In this document: piece by piece, positions 53,180 to 61,089 of the stretch
How positions within the stretch are numbered: position 1 is the first letter of the stretch
Layout of the letters: each line of letters opens with the position of its first letter
Position numbers and translations under genes: made by a program
Source: Gammaproteobacteria bacterium HGW-Gammaproteobacteria-1
GTDB lineage: Bacteria > Pseudomonadota > Gammaproteobacteria > Thiohalomonadales > Thiohalomonadaceae
Direction of reading: 5' to 3'
Assembly: GCA_002840095.1 (NCBI GenBank)
Contig: PGZL01000002.1
Span: 279,872 to 343,871, forward strand
Length of the DNA stretch: 64,000 nt
Notes under the pieces: model-generated
Databases searched by the model: none
Told to the model about the DNA's origin: nothing
The model's input: only the letters and a program-made list of their open reading frames with translations

Positions 53180-53812
53180 TTAAACCTTGTCGAACAGCGC
53201 AGAAATACGCTGTGCGGCGGCGCGGATGTCGCTGTGGCCGAATACGTCGCTGATGACGGCCAGCAGATCGGCGCCGGCCTCGACCAGCAGCGCGCCATTG
53301 TCCGCGGTGATGCCGCCGATGGCAACCACGGGGACACGCAGCTGCGCCCTGGTCTGGCGCAGTAGCTCGGGCGTGGCGCGCACGGCGTCCGGTTTGACGC
53401 TGGAGCTGAAGAAGGCGCCGAAGGCGACGTAGTCGGCGCCGGCCTGCTGTGCTGCGAGAGCCAGTTCCAGCCGGTCATAGCAGGACACGCCGATGATGGC
53501 GTCCGTGCCCAGCGTCGCCCGTGCCTGGCCGACGTCGCCGTCGTCCCGGCCCAGGTGCACGCCGGCGGCGCCGACCGCCAGGGCCAGCTCCACGTCGTCG
53601 TTGATGATCAGCGGAACGCGCAGGGCGCGGCACAGGTGCGCCAGATCCTGCGCCTCCCACAGGCGCTTGCCGGCGTCGCCGCTCTTGTCGCGGTATTGCA
53701 GCATCACCGCGCCGCCGTCGATGGCGGCGGCCACCGCCGGGATCAGCCTGTCCTCGCCGATGAGCCCGGCGTCGGTGAGGGCATAGAGGCCGCGCGGCAC
53801 GACGGCGGTCAT
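53180..53812 (-). CDS. thiE: Thiamine-phosphate synthase ThiE
   Basis: 210-residue TIM-barrel enzyme joining HMP-PP and thiazole phosphate. It shows LQYRDKSGDAGKRL, PLIINDDVELALAVGAAGVHLG, GVSCYDRLELALAAQQAGADYVAFG and VPVVAIGGITADN, in which the diphosphate-binding residues sit. The ATG overlaps the thiD stop by one base (TAATG), coupling the two. No TPP riboswitch is visible in front of the pair. Confidence 0.95.
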   Translation of the reverse strand: MTAVVPRGLYALTDAGLIGEDRLIPAVAAAIDGGAVMLQYRDKSGDAGKRLWEAQDLAHLCRALRVPLIINDDVELALAVGAAGVHLGRDDGDVGQARATLGTDAIIGVSCYDRLELALAAQQAGADYVAFGAFFSSSVKPDAVRATPELLRQTRAQLRVPVVAIGGITADNGALLVEAGADLLAVISDVFGHSDIRAAAQRISALFDKV

Positions 53813-54615
53813 TACTCGTCCCCTTCGTTGCGCGCCCAGAACATCCGGTTGGGCAGGTGCTGGCCCATGCCGATGCGGTAACCGCTTTTCAGGGCTTCCC
53901 AGGTGTATTCCTGCGCCTCATGAATGGCGGTGAAGGGTTCCAGTCCCTGGCCGAGCAGGCCGGCGATGGCGGAGGCCAGGGTGCAGCCGGAGCCGTGATA
54001 GCTGTGCGGCAGGCGCTCCCAGGAAAAGGTTTCCAGCTTGCGCATGTTGCCGTACAGCGTGTTGTCCACGGTGGCGGTGTTTTCATGGGCCCCGGTGATC
54101 AGCACCAGCTCGCAGCCGGCGGCGAGCAGCTCCTGGCCACAGGCGTCCAGGGTGTCGGCCTCGGGCGCCAGGCGGCGCGCCTCCTGGCTGTTGGGGGTGA
54201 GTACGGTGGTGAGCGGCAGCAGCAGCTCGGTCATGGCGTCGATGAGTTCCTCGTCGGCCAGTTCGCTGCCGCCGCCGGCGCGCAGGATCGGATCGGTGAC
54301 CACGGGAATGTTGGGGTAGTCGCTCAGAATGGTGTGGATCGCCTCGACGTTCTCCACGCTGCCGAGCATGCCGAGCTTGAAGCAGGCGATGGGCATGTCC
54401 TCCAGCACGGCGCGGGCCTGCTCGATCAGCAGCAGGGCGGACACCGGCTCGAAGCGGATCACGTTGCGCGTGTCCTGCACCGTCAGCGCGGTGATCACCG
54501 GCGCCGCCTGGCCGCCCATGGAGGCGATGGCCTCGATGTCGGCCTGGATGCCGGCGCCGCCGGTGGGGTCGTTGCCGGCGAAGGTCATCACCACCGGAAT
54601 GTCGTATTGGGTCAT
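53812..54615 (-). CDS. thiD: HMP/HMP-phosphate kinase ThiD
   Basis: 267-residue ribokinase-fold kinase, phosphorylating hydroxymethylpyrimidine twice for thiamin synthesis. It has VVMTFAGNDPTGGAGIQADI, TALTVQDT, the MLGSVENVEAI segment and GSGCTLASAIAGLLGQG, the anion-hole motif. ATG at 54615 begins MTQYDIPVV; the longer frame runs through a repeat and an adjacent gene. In operon with thiE; the CGCAGAG repeat B4 separates it from the aldolase gene upstream. Confidence 0.95.
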   Translation of the reverse strand: MTQYDIPVVMTFAGNDPTGGAGIQADIEAIASMGGQAAPVITALTVQDTRNVIRFEPVSALLLIEQARAVLEDMPIACFKLGMLGSVENVEAIHTILSDYPNIPVVTDPILRAGGGSELADEELIDAMTELLLPLTTVLTPNSQEARRLAPEADTLDACGQELLAAGCELVLITGAHENTATVDNTLYGNMRKLETFSWERLPHSYHGSGCTLASAIAGLLGQGLEPFTAIHEAQEYTWEALKSGYRIGMGQHLPNRMFWARNEGDE

Positions 54616-54641
54616 GGTCTGTTCCTTAACTTCAAAGAATT

Positions 54642-54762
54642 GTCGCAGAGTCGCAGAGGCGCAGAGTTCCTGAAGGCAGAGGCGCTGAATTTCTTGTGGA
54701 GACACGCAATCGGCTGGATCCCATGGCCATAAACATCTCCGCGCCTCTGCGTCTCTGCGGCA
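54642..54762. repeat. Palindromic repeat, CGCAGAG family (copy B4)
   Basis: Left arm CGCAGAGTCGCAGAGGCGCA, right arm GCGCCTCTGCGTCTCTGCGG, separated by about 80 bases that include another GCAGAGGCG unit. It lies between the aldolase and thiD. Confidence 0.8.
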
Positions 54763-54767
54763 GATTT

Positions 54768-55334
54768 TTATGTTTGCTTCAGCGTGCCCGCCATGTGGGC
54801 GATGTGGGTGGTCTTGGCCGAGAGTTCCAGCGAGCAGGTCCATTTGTAGGCCAGGTTGAGCGTTTCGGCACAGGCGTAGACGCCGTGGCCGCGCACCACG
54901 GCGATGGGGTATTCCGCCAGCATCTTCGCCACTTTCACCGGCGCCTCGGCAACGTAGTTGCTGTAGGGGATGGTAATCACCGGCACGCGCGGGAAATAGA
55001 GCTGGCCCTCGAAGTCGGGCGGCAGGTAGTCCTGGCCGTTCATGGTCAGCGCCACGGTATGGGCGCCGTGGCTGTGAAGCACCGCGCGTGCCCTGGGGTT
55101 GCGGCGGTAGACCTCCAGATGCAGCGGTGCATCCAGCGAGGCGCGCTCGCCGCACTCGCCGTCCATATGGCAGCGCACCAGGTGTTCCGCCTCCAGCAGG
55201 TCGGCGCAGCAGCCGGTGGGCGTGACCCATACCGTGTCGCCGTCTCGCACCGAGGCATTGCCGCTGTGGGAATCGTTGATGCCGTAGTGGCGCAGCCAGC
55301 GGTAATGGCGCACCAGGTCTTCGCGCAGGTCCAT
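54768..55334 (-). CDS. Class II aldolase/adducin-family protein
   Basis: 188-residue enzyme of the L-fuculose-phosphate aldolase fold. HSGNASVRDGDTVWVTPTG is the typical N-terminal block, LDAPLHLEVYRRNP carries the catalytic Glu region, HSHGAHTVAL supplies two zinc His residues and VVRGHGVYACAETL the third. It could cleave a ketose or deoxysugar phosphate, or dehydrate methylthioribulose phosphate (MtnB); the substrate is not clear. ATG at 55334 is used. The stop lies at the left edge of the CGCAGAG repeat next to thiD. It may be the first gene of the thiD-thiE-hemL transcript. Confidence 0.85.
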   Translation of the reverse strand: MDLREDLVRHYRWLRHYGINDSHSGNASVRDGDTVWVTPTGCCADLLEAEHLVRCHMDGECGERASLDAPLHLEVYRRNPRARAVLHSHGAHTVALTMNGQDYLPPDFEGQLYFPRVPVITIPYSNYVAEAPVKVAKMLAEYPIAVVRGHGVYACAETLNLAYKWTCSLELSAKTTHIAHMAGTLKQT

Positions 55335-55444
55335 GGGCAATCCCGTTGCTTCAATCGAAGGGCGATTCTATCCCAAGGCGGGGCGGGCGGGCGCCCCTTG
55401 CACCGGGTTCGCCCCGTATCCGTGCAGTTTCGCCCCGCAAAGGC

Positions 55445-55473
55445 TTGACAAGCCGGTCTCCCGATCGTTAAAT
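55445..55473 (+). promoter_or_regulatory. Promoter of the iron-uptake operon
   Basis: TTGACA (55445-55450), 17 bases, TTAAAT (55468-55473): a near-consensus housekeeping promoter. Its -10 overlaps the Fur box, which would make it iron-repressed. Confidence 0.75.
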
Positions 55474-55489
55474 GCAAACCATTCTCATT
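55471..55489. promoter_or_regulatory. Fur box
   Basis: AATGCAAACCATTCTCATT read on the complementary strand is AATGAGAATGGTTTGCATT, close to the 19-bp Fur consensus GATAATGATAATCATTATC. It covers the -10 and the likely start site of the iron operon, the usual position for repression by Fe2+-Fur. Confidence 0.75.
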
Positions 55490-55548
55490 CGTAACACGAA
55501 TGAATGGCCGGGCTTGATGCCCATACACAACGCAGGGGGATAGATTTG

Positions 55549-56085
55549 ATGAATTACCTGAAACTCGCATCCGTAGTAGTCCTCGCCGCCCTGGCGGCAC
55601 CGGCGCTGTCCGCCGAGTATCCCATAGGCTACCCGCAGCAGCGCCACGGCATGGAGATCGCCGCGGTCTATCTTCAGCCGGTGGTCATGGAGCCGGATGG
55701 CATGATGCGCGTCCCGGCCGAGTCGGACATCCACATCGAAGCCGACATCCATGCCCTGGCCGACAATCCCAACGGCTTCGCCGAGGGCGACTGGATGCCC
55801 TACCTGGTGATCAAGTACGAAATCACCAAGAAGGGCGGCGAGACCATTCGCGGCGACATGATGCCCATGGTGGCCAGCGACGGGCCGCACTACGGTGACA
55901 ACGTCAAGCTGTCCGGCCCCGGCAAGTACACCGTCAAATACGACATCGCCGCGCCCACCGCCAACCCCATGGCCCACTTTGGCCGCCACACCGACCGCCT
56001 CACCGGCGTGCGCCCCTGGTTCAAGCCGTTCAGCGTGGAATACGAGTTCACCTACGCCGGCATCGGCAAGAAGGGGGGCTACTGA
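55549..56085 (+). CDS. ftrA: Periplasmic iron-binding protein, P19/Tp34/FtrA family
   Basis: 178-residue precursor with a signal peptide to residue 21 (VLAALAAPALSA-EYP). The mature chain matches the P19 family throughout: GYPQQRHGMEIAAVYLQPV with the metal-binding Met and Glu, ESDIHIEADIHAL with two metal-binding His, GDWMPYLVIKYEIT and VASDGPHYGDNVKL with another His. P19 binds Cu/Fe and feeds ferrous iron to the FTR1 permease. It heads the operon behind a Fur box and overlaps the porin gene by one base (TGATG). Confidence 0.93.
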   Translation: MNYLKLASVVVLAALAAPALSAEYPIGYPQQRHGMEIAAVYLQPVVMEPDGMMRVPAESDIHIEADIHALADNPNGFAEGDWMPYLVIKYEITKKGGETIRGDMMPMVASDGPHYGDNVKLSGPGKYTVKYDIAAPTANPMAHFGRHTDRLTGVRPWFKPFSVEYEFTYAGIGKKGGY

Positions 56086-57455
56086 TGAATTCCCGTCTGA
56101 AGCGAACGGTACTGGCCCTGGCCCTGGCCGCCGCCAGCGGCACAGCGGCGGCGGCCCCCAGCGTCGACGAACTGCTCAAGCGCATCGAGGAACTGGAGCG
56201 GCGCCAGCACGGCGTCGACGAGGCGCTGGAGAGCGAGCGCCTGTCGGAGAAGGAGCCCGAGCTGGTGATGCGCCTGAAGGATGTGGAGTTCCGTACCCTG
56301 AGCCTGCAAAAGCAGGCCCGTACCATCGATGCACTGGAGGGCGTGACTGCCAGCTTCGGCATGGTGATGGTGGGGCAGAACGCCAGCAAGGACACCACGG
56401 TGAGCGGCGAGGGCGAAAGCCACCTCAATTACCGCGCCGACGTGGTGGTCACCCTGCCCGGCGGCGACATCGGCCGCGCCAGCGGCAGCCTGTTCGGCCA
56501 GTTCCGCCTGGGTCAGGGTGGCGGCATGCTGGATTTGCAGGACGGCTTCACCTCGTCCAATGCCACCACCTTTCAGATCAGCGGGCCGCCGTCGGACAGC
56601 ACCGCGGTCCTGGCCCAGGCCTGGTACCAGCTCGACGTGCCCATCGGCGGCGAGGGCAGCGCCCGCGAGCCACGTGAACACCTGGAATTCAACATCGGCA
56701 AGATGGACCCCTTCCTGTTCTTCGATCAGAACAGCATCGCTGACGACGAAACCATGCGCTTCATGAACAGTGCCTTCGTCCACAACCCGCTGCTCGACGC
56801 CGGCGGCGACGTGGGCGTGGACGACTACGGCTTCACCCCCGGTGCGCGCCTGTCCTACCACAACGAAACCGGCGCGCCGGAGTGGTGGGCGGTGTCGGTG
56901 GGCGTGTTCGCCGCCGGCGAGGGCGCTGCGTTCAACGACAGCTTCAACGCCCCCTTCGTCATCGCCCAGCTGGAGACCGGTCGCAAGTTCTTCGGCGGCC
57001 TGGACGGCAACTACCGCCTCTACGGCTGGAGCAACGGCCAGGCCAGCGAGTTCAACGACGGCCTGGTGAGCGAGCACCACACCGGCTGGGGCGTGTCGGC
57101 CGATCAGCGCTTCGGCGACGCCGTCACCGTGTTCGGCCGTTACGGCGTTTCGACCGGCGGCACGGTCAAGTTCGACCGGGCCCTCACCCTGGGCGCCGAG
57201 TTCGGCGGCAGCTACTGGGAGCGGGCCGGCGATGCCGTCGGTGTGGCGGCGGGTTGGCTCAGTCCCAGTGACGAATACAAGGCGGCCAATCCGGGGCGCG
57301 ACAAGGCTGAGGAACTGGTGGAGCTGTTCTACCGCTGGCGCCTGAACGCCCAGCTGGCGGTGACGCCGGACATCCAGTGGGTGCGCAACCCGGCCGGCGA
57401 CGGCAGCGCCAAGGACCACTGGTTTGCCGGCGTGCGCGCGGCGGTGAACTTCTGA
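56085..57455 (+). CDS. Outer-membrane porin (carbohydrate-porin/OprB-like) in the iron operon
   Basis: 456-residue protein with signal peptide to residue 24 (ALALAAASGTAAAA-PS) and a 50-residue coiled coil (VDELLKRIEELERRQHGVDE) ahead of a beta-barrel. The barrel part has alternating aromatic strands (AVLAQAWYQLDVPIGG, HLEFNIGKMDPFLFFDQN, GGSYWERAGDAVGVAAGWL) and ends in F (VRAAVNF), the outer-membrane insertion signal. It lies inside the Ftr-type operon, one base overlap after ftrA, so it probably admits ferrous iron or a chelate. Such a porin is not part of the standard FtrABCD set. A GC hairpin follows. Confidence 0.82.
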   Translation: MNSRLKRTVLALALAAASGTAAAAPSVDELLKRIEELERRQHGVDEALESERLSEKEPELVMRLKDVEFRTLSLQKQARTIDALEGVTASFGMVMVGQNASKDTTVSGEGESHLNYRADVVVTLPGGDIGRASGSLFGQFRLGQGGGMLDLQDGFTSSNATTFQISGPPSDSTAVLAQAWYQLDVPIGGEGSAREPREHLEFNIGKMDPFLFFDQNSIADDETMRFMNSAFVHNPLLDAGGDVGVDDYGFTPGARLSYHNETGAPEWWAVSVGVFAAGEGAAFNDSFNAPFVIAQLETGRKFFGGLDGNYRLYGWSNGQASEFNDGLVSEHHTGWGVSADQRFGDAVTVFGRYGVSTGGTVKFDRALTLGAEFGGSYWERAGDAVGVAAGWLSPSDEYKAANPGRDKAEELVELFYRWRLNAQLAVTPDIQWVRNPAGDGSAKDHWFAGVRAAVNF

Positions 57456-57466
57456 TCGGTACCTTG

Positions 57467-57490
57467 GCGGGGCGTGCGCGCCCCGCGCTT
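57467..57490 (+). terminator. Hairpin after the porin gene, possible partial terminator
   Basis: GCGGGGCG-TGCG-CGCCCCGC is followed by GCTTTTG. With only four T it could reduce expression of the downstream operon genes rather than stop it. Confidence 0.45.
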
Positions 57491-57507
57491 TTGTGAGGAG
57501 CAAGGCC

Positions 57508-57765
57508 ATGGCTGTCGACGATATGCATACCCAGCGCCTGCTGAGCGGCGCGGTGGATCACCTGAACAAGTTCGTGCTGGCCGGCTGTTCCCGTTCCGGC
57601 GCCATCGCCTGCGTGTTGCTGGCGGCGCTGGCCGAGCGCGGCGGCGACGATGATGCGCTGGGCGGTGCCTGCCGCCGTCTGAGCGAGACCCTGGAGAGCC
57701 TGGCCGGCATGCCGGCGGGTGAACGCGGGGCGCTGGCGCCGTGGGTCGGCGTGGTTGATGGATGA
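57508..57765 (+). CDS. Small protein in the iron operon, function unknown
   Basis: 85 residues, with a CxxxxxxxC-spaced segment (LAGCSRSGAIACVLLAALAERGG) and a third Cys in GGACRRLSETLES; no signal peptide. It may be cytosolic and helical. The ATG at 57508 follows a good ribosome site (GTGAGGAG). It lies between the porin and a repeat, on the strand of the iron operon, so a role in the system is inferred from position only. I do not recognise the family. Confidence 0.6.
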   Translation: MAVDDMHTQRLLSGAVDHLNKFVLAGCSRSGAIACVLLAALAERGGDDDALGGACRRLSETLESLAGMPAGERGALAPWVGVVDG

Positions 57766-57778
57766 GGAAATCATTGAT

Positions 57779-57853
57779 CTCGCCAAGACGCAGAGCACAC
57801 CAAGAAAAGAAAAACACTTCCGGTTTCCTTGGCGCTCTTGGCGTCTTGGCGAG
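57779..57853. repeat. Palindromic repeat, CGCCAAGA family (copy E)
   Basis: CTCGCCAAGACGC (57779-57791) and its exact complement GCGTCTTGGCGAG (57841-57853) are 13-bp arms, with ACACCAAG and CTTGGCGC units inside. It is embedded in the iron operon between the small unknown gene and ftrB, 20 bases before the ftrB start. Confidence 0.8.
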
Positions 57854-57873
57854 AGTTATTGCTTGAGGATTCG

Positions 57874-58224
57874 ATGATGAAAGATTTGTTGCGGGTAACT
57901 GTGATAGGCGCATTGGCTCTATGGCTGGTGTTGGGCGGCGTGCCGGTGCAGGCCGCCGAACTGCCTACCTATGAGCTGGTGGCGCGGGACGGCCTGCTGA
58001 TCCCGGACACGCTGCGCGTGCCCGCCGGGCAGCGCTTCAAGATCGTGGTGAGAAATGAGGGTACGGATGCCATCGAGTTCGAGAGCATCGAGCTGCGCAA
58101 GGAAAAGGTGCTGGCGCCGGGGGCGAAATCCTTCGTGGTGATCGCCCCGCTCAAGCCGGGCAGCTACCGCTATTTCGACGAGTTTCATCCGGACACCGGC
58201 CAGGGCCGGATCATTGTGGAGTGA
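57874..58224 (+). CDS. ftrB: Cupredoxin-domain protein, FtrB-like
   Basis: 116-residue exported protein (signal peptide to about residue 28, LVLGGVPVQA-AE). The beta-sandwich shows the EfeO/FtrB-type cupredoxin pattern, VPAGQRFKIVVRNEGTDAIEFES and PGSYRYFDEFHPDTGQGRI, with His in the last loop but without the Cys of blue copper sites. In Bordetella FtrB is thought to oxidise Fe2+ for the permease. The ATG follows GAGGA, with a repeat just upstream. The next gene starts 5 bases later. Confidence 0.85.
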   Translation: MMKDLLRVTVIGALALWLVLGGVPVQAAELPTYELVARDGLLIPDTLRVPAGQRFKIVVRNEGTDAIEFESIELRKEKVLAPGAKSFVVIAPLKPGSYRYFDEFHPDTGQGRIIVE

Positions 58225-58229
58225 TCGCC

Positions 58230-59045
58230 ATGGGCAACGCACTGTTCATCGTCTGGCGCGAGAGCGTGGAGGCGCTGCTGGTCATCGGCATTCTGTGGGT
58301 CTGGCTCAAGGTGCAGGGTGAGCAGCGCCGCGGCCGCTGGATCCTGTCCGGCGGCGTGGCCGCCGGGTTGCTGCTGGCCGGCCTGCTGGCCGCCGCCATG
58401 ACCCTGGTGCAGGACGAGCTGGCCGGCGCGGCGCTGGAGTATTTCCAGGCCGGCATGGTGCTGGCGGCGAGCGCACTGATCACCCATATGGTGCTGTGGA
58501 TGATGCGCCACGGCCGCAATATGAAGCGGCAGCTCACCGCCGGGGCGGATGCGGCCTTCAGCCGCGGCGGCGCCCTCGGCATCGCTGTCCTGGTGGCCAT
58601 CGCCGTGGCGCGCGAGGGCGCGGAGACGGCGATCTTTCTCTACGGCCTCAGCTTCAACGGCGGCAGCGGGCTGTGGCTGGGGGCGGCGCTCGGCGTGGTC
58701 CTGGCGCTGGCTACCGCGGCGCTGCTGTCCCGCGGCCTGAGGTATTTCAGCTATGCCACCTTCTTCCGTGCCAGCAGCGTGCTGCTGCTGGTACTGGCCT
58801 GCGGCCTGCTGGTGGCGGGGGTGGAGCAGCTCATCGGCCTGGAGGCCCTGCCGGTGCTGATCGACCCGCTGTGGGACAGCGCCTTCCTGCTGGACGACGG
58901 CGCGGGCCTGGGCAATGTCCTGGCCACGTTTGCCGGTTACCGGGCACGGCCGTCGCTGTTGCTGCTGCTGGTGGTCGCGGCCTACTGGCTGTTCGTGCTG
59001 TGGCCGCGGCCGAGCCCTGTCGTGGCGGTTGCGGCCGGTGGCTGA
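58230..59045 (+). CDS. ftrC: FTR1-family high-affinity iron permease
   Basis: 271-residue integral membrane permease with seven helices. The two REXXE iron-binding motifs are at residues 10-14 (RESVE) and 128-132 (REGAE), in helices 1 and 4, as in EfeU and Ftr1. It carries Fe3+ produced from Fe2+ across the inner membrane. Start ATG 58230 follows GGAG; a GTG at 58221 is an upstream alternative. The stop overlaps the following gene's upstream region by a few bases, indicating tight coupling. Confidence 0.94.
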   Translation: MGNALFIVWRESVEALLVIGILWVWLKVQGEQRRGRWILSGGVAAGLLLAGLLAAAMTLVQDELAGAALEYFQAGMVLAASALITHMVLWMMRHGRNMKRQLTAGADAAFSRGGALGIAVLVAIAVAREGAETAIFLYGLSFNGGSGLWLGAALGVVLALATAALLSRGLRYFSYATFFRASSVLLLVLACGLLVAGVEQLIGLEALPVLIDPLWDSAFLLDDGAGLGNVLATFAGYRARPSLLLLLVVAAYWLFVLWPRPSPVVAVAAGG

Positions 59046-59058
59046 CGCGACGGCCGGC

Positions 59059-59520
59059 ATGACCGCACGCGAGCTGGACCTGTGGGCCGCGGCCATCGGT
59101 GTCCTGGCCGGGGCGGTGCTGATGACGGCCCTGATCCGCTGGGTGACTTGGCCCCGCGATCTGCTGCTGGCCCCGGTGACCGATTGCGCCCTGCACGAAT
59201 CGTCCTGCGCGGCATCCTGGCATGACGGCCGCCTGGGCCTGGCCCTGGGACCGCAGCCGCTGCACTGCCTGAGCCCGCTGGCGGTGGCGGCGCAGCTGGA
59301 TGGCGCCTTGCCTGCGGAACTGGTGGTGGATTTCCAGGGCGTGGATGTTCCCGAGGCCTTTCATCGCACGGTGCTCGCCCCAGCTGGCGGCGGCGTCTAT
59401 GTCGGCGAGGCCGTGCTGCCCCTGTGCGCCACGGGCAGCATGCAGTGGCAGGCGCGCGTCGTCGCCCGCTACGGCCGGCGCAGCGTGCGGGCCTCCTTTC
59501 CTTTTATGACCCGGGGTTGA
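59059..59520 (+). CDS. Single-pass membrane protein in the iron operon, unknown
   Basis: 153 residues starting MTARELDLWAAAIG, with a transmembrane helix at about residues 8-28 (LWAAAIGVLAGAVLMTALI), followed by a periplasmic part containing two Cys (TDCALHESSC) and a beta-rich end (QWQARVVARYGRRSVRASF). It resembles FixH-like proteins only in layout. It lies between the permease and the ferredoxin-like gene, spaced 13 and 4 bases, so it is an integral operon member of unknown function. Confidence 0.75.
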   Translation: MTARELDLWAAAIGVLAGAVLMTALIRWVTWPRDLLLAPVTDCALHESSCAASWHDGRLGLALGPQPLHCLSPLAVAAQLDGALPAELVVDFQGVDVPEAFHRTVLAPAGGGVYVGEAVLPLCATGSMQWQARVVARYGRRSVRASFPFMTRG

Positions 59521-59524
59521 TGCA

Positions 59525-60919
59525 ATGAACCATGAGACCTGCGTCCTGCCGCTGACCGCCGCGCCCCGTGCTCCCTGGCTGTCCCGCCTGGGGGAGGCGA
59601 TGGCGCGCCGGCGCCGCTGGATCCTGGGCATCCAGTGGGCCGTGGTGGTGTTCTATCTGGTACTTGTGACGGTGCCGGCGGTCATGGACCTGCCGCCGCC
59701 CGATGCGCGCCTGTTCGACGATCTGGTGCTGTTCGCCCAGTTCCTGTTCTGGGGCATCTGGTGGCCCTTCGTGATCCTGTCCATGTTCGTGCTGGGGCGG
59801 GTGTGGTGCGGGGTGTTCTGCCCGGAGGGCACCCTGAGTGAATGGGCCAGCGGCTTCGGCCTGGGGCGGCCGGTGCCGCGTTGGATGAAGTGGGGCGGCT
59901 GGCCCTTCGTCGCCTTCGTGCTCACCACCGTCTACGGCCAGTTGGTGAGCGTGTACGAATATCCCAAGGCGGCCCTGCTGGTGCTGGGCGGCTCCACCGT
60001 GGCGGCGATGGCGGTGGGGCTGATCTATGGCCGCGGCAAGCGGGTGTGGTGCCGCCACCTGTGCCCGGTGAGCGGCGTGTTCGCCCTGCTCGCGCGCCTG
60101 GCGCCGGTGCACTTCCAGGTCGATCGCGCCACCTGGGACCGGGCGCCGCAAGTTCTGCATACCCCGGTGGATTGCGCCCCGCTCATCGACATCCGGCGCA
60201 TGACCGGCACCAGCGAATGCCATATGTGCGGCCGCTGCGCCGGCCACCGCGGCGCGGTGACGCTGGCGGCGCGGTTGCCGGGACGCGAAGTTCTGGACTC
60301 CACACAGCAGACGCGGCCCTGGGAGGCGCGCCTGCTGGTGTTCGGCATGCTGGGCGTGGCCTTCGGCGCCTTCCAGTGGTCGGCCTCGCCCTGGTTCGTG
60401 GCCCTCAAGCAGCGTGCCGCCGGGTGGCTGGTGGATCGGGACAGTTTCTTCCTGTTGCAGGACGACGCGCCGTGGTGGCTGCTCACCCACTATCCCCAGG
60501 CCAACGACACCTTCAGCTGGCTGGACGGCCTGCTGCTGCTGGGCTACATCGGCGCCCAGGCGCTGCTGGTGGGCGGCTGGATCTGGGGAATGCTGCACCT
60601 GGCGGGGCGCCTGCTGCCGGGAAGCGCGCAGGACCACGCCCTGCGCCTGAGCCACGCGTTGATTCCCCTGGCCGGGATTTCGGTCTTCGTCGGTCTGTCC
60701 CTGCTCACCACCGGGCAGTTGCAGGGCGAGGGCATCATGCTGGACTGGGCAGCCTACGCGCGCATGGGCCTGCTCACGGCGGGTTTGGGCTGGAGCCTGT
60801 GGCTGGCGCGGGGCATGGCGCAGAAGCACGGCGTGCGGGGGGGATGGATCACCGTGTTCCTGGTGGCGGCCATGGTGCCCGTGCCGGTCTTGTGGGCGGT
60901 ACAGTTCTGGGTCTGGTAA
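59525..60919 (+). CDS. ftrD: Membrane 4Fe-4S polyferredoxin, FtrD/NapH-like
   Basis: 464-residue inner-membrane protein with several helices and three cysteine groups. Two are the NapH-type twin motifs, RVWCGVFCPEGTLSEW and VWCRHLCPVSGVFALL; a third is MTGTSECHMCGRCAGHRG, a 4Fe-4S ferredoxin-like cluster. In Bordetella FtrD is proposed to recycle electrons taken from iron oxidised by FtrB. It is the last gene of the operon. A sub-helix region near the C-terminus (LTTGQLQGEGIMLDWAAYARMG) completes the fold. Confidence 0.88.
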   Translation: MNHETCVLPLTAAPRAPWLSRLGEAMARRRRWILGIQWAVVVFYLVLVTVPAVMDLPPPDARLFDDLVLFAQFLFWGIWWPFVILSMFVLGRVWCGVFCPEGTLSEWASGFGLGRPVPRWMKWGGWPFVAFVLTTVYGQLVSVYEYPKAALLVLGGSTVAAMAVGLIYGRGKRVWCRHLCPVSGVFALLARLAPVHFQVDRATWDRAPQVLHTPVDCAPLIDIRRMTGTSECHMCGRCAGHRGAVTLAARLPGREVLDSTQQTRPWEARLLVFGMLGVAFGAFQWSASPWFVALKQRAAGWLVDRDSFFLLQDDAPWWLLTHYPQANDTFSWLDGLLLLGYIGAQALLVGGWIWGMLHLAGRLLPGSAQDHALRLSHALIPLAGISVFVGLSLLTTGQLQGEGIMLDWAAYARMGLLTAGLGWSLWLARGMAQKHGVRGGWITVFLVAAMVPVPVLWAVQFWVW

Positions 60920-60969
60920 GGGGCAATGGATGGGGCTTTCCCGCCCGGTCCCTTTTATTTGAGCTCTTG

Positions 60970-60983
60970 TTGATCCATGTCAA
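60970..60983 (+). promoter_or_regulatory. FNR/ANR/DNR-type box upstream of ccp
   Basis: TTGATCCATGTCAA matches TTGAT-N4-ATCAA at nine of ten conserved bases. A start near 61018 would place it at about -41.5, the activating position for an FNR/Crp-family protein. This fits an oxygen- or NO-regulated peroxidase. Confidence 0.6.
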
Positions 60984-61031
60984 CACCTCGGGCCCCATAG
61001 GACTTTCCTTATCGGCAAATCCCAACATAGA

Positions 61032-61054
61032 CTTGGTCTAACTCTTAGATCAAG
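61032..61054. promoter_or_regulatory. Inverted repeat in the ccp leader
   Basis: CTTGGTCTAA-CTC-TTAGATCAAG is a 10-bp inverted repeat with one mismatch, 36 bases ahead of the ccp start. It could be an operator or a leader hairpin. Confidence 0.35.
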
Positions 61055-61089
61055 TTTAAGTCTTCACCAAAAACAGAAGGGGTATTGCC

